In this document: positions 32,476 through 36,605 of the stretch, in pieces
How the letters are laid out: the number at the start of each line of letters is the position of its first letter
How positions within the stretch are numbered: position 1 is the stretch's first letter
NCBI GenBank assembly: GCA_937921485.1
Contig: CAKZSV010000048.1
Coordinates: forward strand, 1-36,605
Direction: 5' to 3'
Source: an uncultured bacterium
GTDB lineage: Bacteria; Spirochaetota; UBA4802; JAGODF01
Length of the DNA stretch: 36,605 nt
Position numbers and translations under genes: made by a program
The notes under the pieces: generated by a model
Databases searched by the model: none
What the model saw: the letters and a program-made list of their open reading frames with translations, nothing else
What the model was told of the DNA's origin: nothing

Positions 32476-33258
32476 TCACTTCTCCAAAATTTCGTTTTTC
32501 TTTATGAGGCCGTACGTAAAGCCAACTGACAGGTACAGGAGAATAAGAAAAAAGAGATACTCGGGAATCAGCATTCCAAACCCGCAGACGTATGCGATTA
32601 CAATATTTATAATCTGGAAAATATTGATGAACATGCTCTTGCGGGGTTTTAGCTTTGAAAGAAGCAGCGGGGAGACCATAAGCACCCCGCACGCAACAAG
32701 GCCAACCTCCAGGGCAATAATAATACCGTCGGCTCCAAGTGCATCACGGTACTTATAAAGAAGAATGACGAGCATCGTGATGAATCCGCCCGCGATGGTC
32801 GAAGGCAAACCCCGGAAAAAATCGGGAAGTTCTTCAATATCAACGGCATTGAAACGGGCAAGGCGGACCGCTGCGGCGAGCACATAGATTGCCATACAGA
32901 TTGCAAGAAGGATTTTGCTGCGCATGAAAACCTCAGAACCCATCGCATGAGCCAGTCCATACGCAAGAATTGCGGGCGCCGCGCCGAACGATATGAGATC
33001 CGCCATGCTGTCAAACTGTGCACCAAACGCGGAAGTGGCATGCAGCGCTTTTGCGGCGAAGCCGTCGAGCTTGTCCAGAAGCACACACCAGACGATAATC
33101 CATGATGCGAGAATTGCATAGGGGCCGCTGTGGTTGAAAAAAGAAATGGAGTTTTCCATCTGCAAAAAGCCCTCACCGGTTATCATTATTGAGATGAATC
33201 CAAGAATCAGGCTGAGGGCGGTAAAAAAATTCGGCACGAGATATTTCAATTTTCCCAT
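32476..33258 (-). CDS. pssA: CDP-diacylglycerol-serine O-phosphatidyltransferase
   Basis: Membrane enzyme of phosphatidylserine (hence phosphatidylethanolamine) synthesis, in the CDP-alcohol phosphatidyltransferase family. The active-site motif reads DKLDGFAAKALHATSAFGAQFDSMADLISFG, with all four Asp and a conservative Lys for the usual Arg. LVPNFFTALSLILGF at the N-terminus and about eight membrane segments fit PssA. Met at 33258 (MGKLKYL) is preferred because taagga lies 8 nt upstream; the open frame begins at 33279. Related phosphatidylglycerophosphate or cholinephosphate enzymes share the motif, but the N-terminus and length (260) favour PssA. No decarboxylase gene is adjacent. Confidence 0.87.
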   Translation of the reverse strand: MGKLKYLVPNFFTALSLILGFISIMITGEGFLQMENSISFFNHSGPYAILASWIIVWCVLLDKLDGFAAKALHATSAFGAQFDSMADLISFGAAPAILAYGLAHAMGSEVFMRSKILLAICMAIYVLAAAVRLARFNAVDIEELPDFFRGLPSTIAGGFITMLVILLYKYRDALGADGIIIALEVGLVACGVLMVSPLLLSKLKPRKSMFINIFQIINIVIAYVCGFGMLIPEYLFFLILLYLSVGFTYGLIKKNEILEK

Positions 33259-33411
33259 ACGCATTTCCTTATTACACAATCACCAGAAATAGCAAACCCT
33301 ACGGCATAGTATTGTATTGTTGATAAATAATTCAAGAACAAAATTGCATGCGATGGCAGCGTCGCACACTCCTGCCATTACGGCGATATATTTTTATACT
33401 GCGCGACGAAA

Positions 33412-34212
33412 TCACTTCTCGAAAGCGCCGATTTGACCGTCCCGTTCAATCATCGCGTATGCGGAATGATTGTGAATCGATTCCATGTTTTCCGATTCAA
33501 CCGAAAAGGCAAGCACCCCTTTTATATGCATGAGTTTTTCTGCGGCGCTTCTTACCATATCCTCAACGAACATCGGATTATTGTACGATTTCTCGGTGAT
33601 GAACTTTTCATCTTCGCGCTTTAAAATAGAAAAAATATCGGAACTTGCGGACTGTTCCGCCACAGAAACGACATCCTCAATCCAGATTCTCTCTTTTGCC
33701 TTGATGGTGATGGTGATGAGGGAGCGCTGGTTGTGGGCACCAAAATCGCTAATTTCTTTTGAGCAGGGACAAAGCGATAGCACCGGCACTGTTACACCAA
33801 GCGTATAGTACTCAACGCTCGAATCACCGATGAGTCGGCAGGTATATTCCATTTTCGCTTCCTCGCCCGAGACAGGCGCTTTCTTTGTGATGAAATATGG
33901 AAATTCAATCTCAAAATGCGCCCTCTCGGCCGAGAGTTCTTGTTTCATTTCGCTTAAAATTTCACGGATTTTGCTCGTGCTGATTCCATTCCGATAGCGG
34001 TTGAGTATTTCGACGAATCTGCTCATGTGCGTGCCGCGGAAATGATGCGGCAGATCCACGTACATATTCACCCGCGCCACCGTGTGCTGCTCTCCTTCGG
34101 TTTTATCGAGCACCACCACCGGATAGCTAATGTTTTTCACGCCGACCTTATTGATGGGAAGGTTTCGAAAGTCGCTTTCCGATTGTATATCGCGCAGCCT
34201 GCTTCGCGGCAT
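33412..34212 (-). CDS. folE2: GTP cyclohydrolase FolE2 (type IB)
   Basis: Alternative GTP cyclohydrolase I that opens folate (and queuosine) synthesis and can work with metals other than zinc. The 266-residue chain has the FolE2 signature LSLCPCSKEISDFGAHNQRS and conserved DLPHHFRGTHMSRFVEILN. Met at 34212 (MPRSRLRDIQ) is chosen because ggag lies just upstream, inside the end of map; the longer open frame reads into map. It follows map by 5 nt, so recA-map-folE2 looks like one transcript. It may also support the methyltetrahydrofolate needed by MetH. Confidence 0.93.
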   Translation of the reverse strand: MPRSRLRDIQSESDFRNLPINKVGVKNISYPVVVLDKTEGEQHTVARVNMYVDLPHHFRGTHMSRFVEILNRYRNGISTSKIREILSEMKQELSAERAHFEIEFPYFITKKAPVSGEEAKMEYTCRLIGDSSVEYYTLGVTVPVLSLCPCSKEISDFGAHNQRSLITITIKAKERIWIEDVVSVAEQSASSDIFSILKREDEKFITEKSYNNPMFVEDMVRSAAEKLMHIKGVLAFSVESENMESIHNHSAYAMIERDGQIGAFEK

Positions 34213-34217
34213 GTGTT

Positions 34218-34979
34218 TTACTCCGTCAAAATCATCGGCCCGTTTTTCGTCACCGCAACGGTATGCTCGAATTGCGCGGAAAGTTTTCCATCTGCGGTAA
34301 TCGTCGTCCACCCATCATCGAGCGTGATGACTTTTTCCGTGCCCTCGTTTATCATCGGCTCCACCGCAAGCACCAAACCTTCGCGCAGAATAAGGCCGGT
34401 GTTTTTTCTGCCGTAATGCGGGACATTCGGATGCTCATGCACGGCAAATCCCACGCCATGTCCGGTAAAATCGCGCACCACGCTATAGCCGCGTTCCTCA
34501 ACGAAACTTTGAATGGCAAAACCAATATCGCCGAGCCTTCGATCCGTCCGTACCTGCTCCAATCCAACCTGCAGCGCTCCCGACGCGGTTTCCATAATGC
34601 GGCGTGCTTTTTCTAAAATCTCGCCCACCGCAAATGTACGGCACGCATCGGCGAAGTAGCCGTTTTTCACCACCCCCACGTCCACTTTTATGATGTCGCC
34701 CACTTTGAGTTTCTTTTTTTTTAAAGGGATACCATGCACCACTTCATCATTGACGGAAAGGCATGTCGCGTGATGATAATTTGGAACGGTCTTAAACGAC
34801 GGCCGCGCTTTTGCCTTAAGAATCATCGACTCGATGATGGTATCGAGTTCATACGTCGATATACCCGCCAGCGGCATTTTTTCAAGCTCACGGAAAATCT
34901 CCGCAATAACCTTCCCTGCTTCGGCAATCCGTTTAATATCATCCTTGCTTTTCAAACGAATGCTGTTTGTGATATTCAC
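34218..34979 (-). CDS. map: Methionine aminopeptidase, type I
   Basis: Removes the initiator methionine from nascent proteins. The 253-residue chain has the five metal ligands in family context: DVGVVKNGYFADACRTFAVG (two Asp), GHGVGFAVHEHPNVPHYG (His), LAVEPMINEGT (Glu) and QFEHTVAVT (Glu). HHATCLSVNDEVVHGIP supplies the substrate His. There is no N-terminal zinc finger, so it is a bacterial type Ia enzyme. The start ATG (34979) lies about 18 nt after recA. Co-transcription with recA and folE2 on the minus strand is likely. Confidence 0.96.
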   Translation of the reverse strand: MNITNSIRLKSKDDIKRIAEAGKVIAEIFRELEKMPLAGISTYELDTIIESMILKAKARPSFKTVPNYHHATCLSVNDEVVHGIPLKKKKLKVGDIIKVDVGVVKNGYFADACRTFAVGEILEKARRIMETASGALQVGLEQVRTDRRLGDIGFAIQSFVEERGYSVVRDFTGHGVGFAVHEHPNVPHYGRKNTGLILREGLVLAVEPMINEGTEKVITLDDGWTTITADGKLSAQFEHTVAVTKNGPMILTE

Positions 34980-34997
34980 GCGTTCTTTCCGCCCGCT

Positions 34998-36041
34998 TTA
35001 TTTCTCGCCGACCGCTACCGGCTTGTTTTCTTCCGCAATGAGGCCGTAATGGATGAGAATCCTTCGTTCAATTTCCTGGGCAATCCCCGGATTTTTCTCC
35101 AGAAATTGCTTCGCGTTATCGCGCCCCTGGCCGATACGATCATCCGCGTATGAGTACCATGTCCCGGATTTTTTCACGATATCGTGCTTCACCGCGAGGT
35201 CAAGGATTCCTCCCATGCGGCAGATGCCCGAATCGTACATGATGTCGAATTCCGCCTGTTTGAACGGAGGTGCAACTTTATTCTTCACTACCTTCACGCG
35301 CACGCGGTTGCCAACAGGATCTTCGCCGTTTTTAATTGTTTCGATTCTGCGGATATCCAGCCGCACCGATGAATAAAACTTAAGCGCATTGCCTCCCGTG
35401 GTTGTCTCCGGAGAACCGAACATCACGCCGATTTTGTGGCGGATCTGGTTGATGAATATCACGCTCGTATTCGATTTCGCGATGACGCCTGTGAGCTTGC
35501 GAAGCGCCTGGCTCATCAGGCGCGCCTGAAGCCCCATGTGCGCATCGCCCATTTCTCCTTCTATTTCCGCCTTTGGAACAAGCGCCGCCACCGAATCGAC
35601 CACCACGATATCCACCGCACCGGAGCGCACCAGCGTTTCGGTAATTTCAAGCGCCTCCTCGCCGGTATCCGGCTGTGAAACTAAAAGCTCATCCGTGTTC
35701 ACCCCGAGCTTTCGCGCGTAATTCGGATCGAGCGCATGCTCCGCATCGACAAACGCCGCGATACCGCCCAGCCGCTGCGCTTCAGCAATCACCTGCAGGG
35801 TGAGCGTCGTTTTGCCCGACGATTCCGGCCCGAATATTTCAGTCACCCGTCCGCGGGGGATGCCGCCGATTCCAAGCGCGATGTCGAGCGCAATGGATCC
35901 CGTGGGGATGGCGGGTATCTTAATTTTTGCCGATTCATCCCCGAGTTTCATAATCGCGCCTTTGCCGAACTGCTTTTCAATCTGAAGAATCGCCGATTCC
36001 AGCGCCTGCGCCTTCTGGTTCAGTTCCCTTTGCTCTGCCAT
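34998..36041 (-). CDS. recA: Recombinase RecA
   Basis: DNA strand-exchange and SOS-coprotease protein, 347 residues. Walker A GPESSGKT is at 71-78, followed by [40 protein letters not shown] (Walker B/L1), [29 protein letters not shown] (L2) and the C-terminal domain ending [13 protein letters not shown]. The start [14 protein letters not shown] is standard. It heads the recA-map-folE2 unit. Its upstream region of 350 nt is AT-rich with two candidate promoters. A typical Leptospira-type SOS box was not found. Confidence 0.98.
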   Translation of the reverse strand: MAEQRELNQKAQALESAILQIEKQFGKGAIMKLGDESAKIKIPAIPTGSIALDIALGIGGIPRGRVTEIFGPESSGKTTLTLQVIAEAQRLGGIAAFVDAEHALDPNYARKLGVNTDELLVSQPDTGEEALEITETLVRSGAVDIVVVDSVAALVPKAEIEGEMGDAHMGLQARLMSQALRKLTGVIAKSNTSVIFINQIRHKIGVMFGSPETTTGGNALKFYSSVRLDIRRIETIKNGEDPVGNRVRVKVVKNKVAPPFKQAEFDIMYDSGICRMGGILDLAVKHDIVKKSGTWYSYADDRIGQGRDNAKQFLEKNPGIAQEIERRILIHYGLIAEENKPVAVGEK

Positions 36042-36204
36042 ACTCTACCTCACGTATAAAATATCGCGCCACAGTACATCATCGCGCCGATTTTGCAACT
36101 GTAAATTGAAGTATGCAACGCCTTCACTCATTAATACGATTGTTTTTCTACAAAAGAAAAATTTTTTCCAGATTTTTAATTTTTCCGCATAATAATCAGA
36201 ATCT

Positions 36205-36244
36205 TTGGTGACATATAGTATATCCGCTTTGAAATGTCAACCAA
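36205..36244 (-). promoter_or_regulatory. Candidate recA promoter flanked by an inverted repeat
   Basis: On the minus strand TTGACA (36240-36235), 17 nt, TATATG (36217-36212). The same stretch is bracketed by TTGGTTGACAT (36244-36234) and ATGTCACCAA (36214-36205), an inverted repeat with one bulged base overlapping both promoter boxes. This suits a repressor site, possibly the SOS operator of this lineage. Confidence 0.4.
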
Positions 36245-36251
36245 TATGCTA

Positions 36252-36279
36252 TAAATATGTATAGTATTTTTGTTATCAA
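36252..36279 (-). promoter_or_regulatory. Distal promoter-like site with the repeated-family motif core
   Basis: Minus strand AAATACTATACAT (36269-36257) is identical over 13 bases to the element upstream of copy 1 (514-502). It can be read as TTGATA (36279-36274), 16 nt, TATTTA (36257-36252). Reading toward recA, it lies about 215 nt before its start. Confidence 0.35.
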
Positions 36280-36391
36280 TATCAGTAAGGACCAACTTTG
36301 AAAAAAAATTCAACATTTTCTGCCCATATCTCTCCCTTTCACAGATTTTTGTGATATATAATATAGTGACGTATTTATTATTATGTATATA

Positions 36392-36605
36392 TTATTTTGT
36401 GATCAATAGCTTCAATTTCGGCGGCACTCCCCACCAGATGCGCCAGGTGGGGATATTATCTATACATTTTCCCATAATTGCATAGTTTTCGAACAGGTAA
36501 GTATCCGCAAGCACCGCATCGGGATTTTCACTCAAAAGTGCCGCCACTATTGTCGCCAGATAATTCCGCACGGCAATGGCCATCACCAGTGAAATCGAAC
36601 GCCTG
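36392..36605 (-). CDS. Tandem ribbon-helix-helix-like protein, repeated family copy 3 (5' end off window)
   Basis: Minus-strand frame open from the window edge to TAA at 36392-36394, giving the last 70 residues. It begins RRSISLVMAIAV, matching the second ribbon-helix-helix turn of copies 1 and 2 (RRSISHVIAIAV). It ends with AIMGKCIDN...WRIWWGVPPK, matching AIYDKCIEE...FHIWWGLPSD. The middle is diverged, so this is an older paralogue than copies 1 and 2. Apparent internal Met starts are not the gene start. The IWWG segment is encoded within a perfect ccccacc/ggtgggg inverted repeat. Confidence 0.75.
   Translation of the reverse strand, partial: RRSISLVMAIAVRNYLATIVAALLSENPDAVLADTYLFENYAIMGKCIDNIPTWRIWWGVPPKLKLLITK

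Larger units (their letters stand above)
36042..36391. other. Intergenic region upstream of recA
   Basis: No gene is seen in these 350 AT-rich bases. They carry the two candidate recA promoters (36205-36244 and 36252-36279) and the recurring AATACTATAC element. Copy 3 of the repeated family ends at 36392 on the same strand without an obvious terminator. Confidence 0.5.

Noticed and set aside
36042..36300. Leptospira-type SOS box (TTTG-N5-CAAA) before recA
   Set aside because: No exact match found; the closest (TTTGAAATGTCAAC) has wrong spacing and end.

Overview
The window looks like part of a chromosome (probably one assembled contig) of an anaerobic or facultative member of the Spirochaetota. 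Two flagellins carry the spirochaete periplasmic FlaB hallmark (W/F-FH-x-G-x-NQNQR). They sit beside flaG and fliD, and a P-type ATPase, pssA and recA have ordinary bacterial character. Base composition is moderate, with very AT-rich intergenic islands. No rRNA, tRNA, CRISPR array, insertion sequence or phage gene was recognised.

Layout. 1-445: the 3'-truncated first copy of an unfamiliar repeated gene, on the minus strand. 667-4402: an HtpX-type membrane protease and a P2-type cation ATPase. 9142-4477 (minus): a four-gene cluster (multihaem cytochrome c, molybdopterin-oxidoreductase-like protein, four-cluster ferredoxin, NrfD-like membrane protein) in the order of the quinone reductase complex QrcABCD. 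9601-10338: a TauE/SafE-type exporter with a long leader. 10484-12913 (minus): metH without its reactivation domain, divergent across a 0.7 kb AT-rich gap from a polyamine operon, speD - second speD-like gene - speE (13609-15404). 15546-18313: a broken DUF4258-like gene, DUF2283, ispD and a GT-C type glycosyltransferase. 23591-18348 (minus): fliD, an unknown 334-residue protein, argH and mgtC. 24285-23929 and 26424-24430 (minus): flaG and two flagellin genes with long, highly structured leaders. 26951-27436: second copy of the repeated gene. 27635-32430: tcdA, an exported protein, a tiny zinc-ribbon protein, a HIT hydrolase, a GPH-family sugar transporter and an exported beta-rich protein. 36041-32476 (minus): recA-map-folE2 and pssA. 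36392-36605: the 5'-truncated third copy of the repeated gene.

The most interesting thread is the repeated family. Its members look like two ribbon-helix-helix units in one chain followed by a Cys-rich tail ending in an IWWG motif. Two copies are about 92% identical in protein and share an 18-base promoter motif about 60 nt before the start codon. The core of that motif recurs upstream of recA. Both window ends fall inside family members, as expected if a dispersed multicopy gene breaks the assembly.

Other points worth attention are a pyruvoyl-enzyme paralogue inside the spermidine operon, a Qrc complex in a spirochaete, a P-type ATPase with a Lys at a normally acidic ion-site position, and the two structured flagellin leaders sharing a 14-base element.
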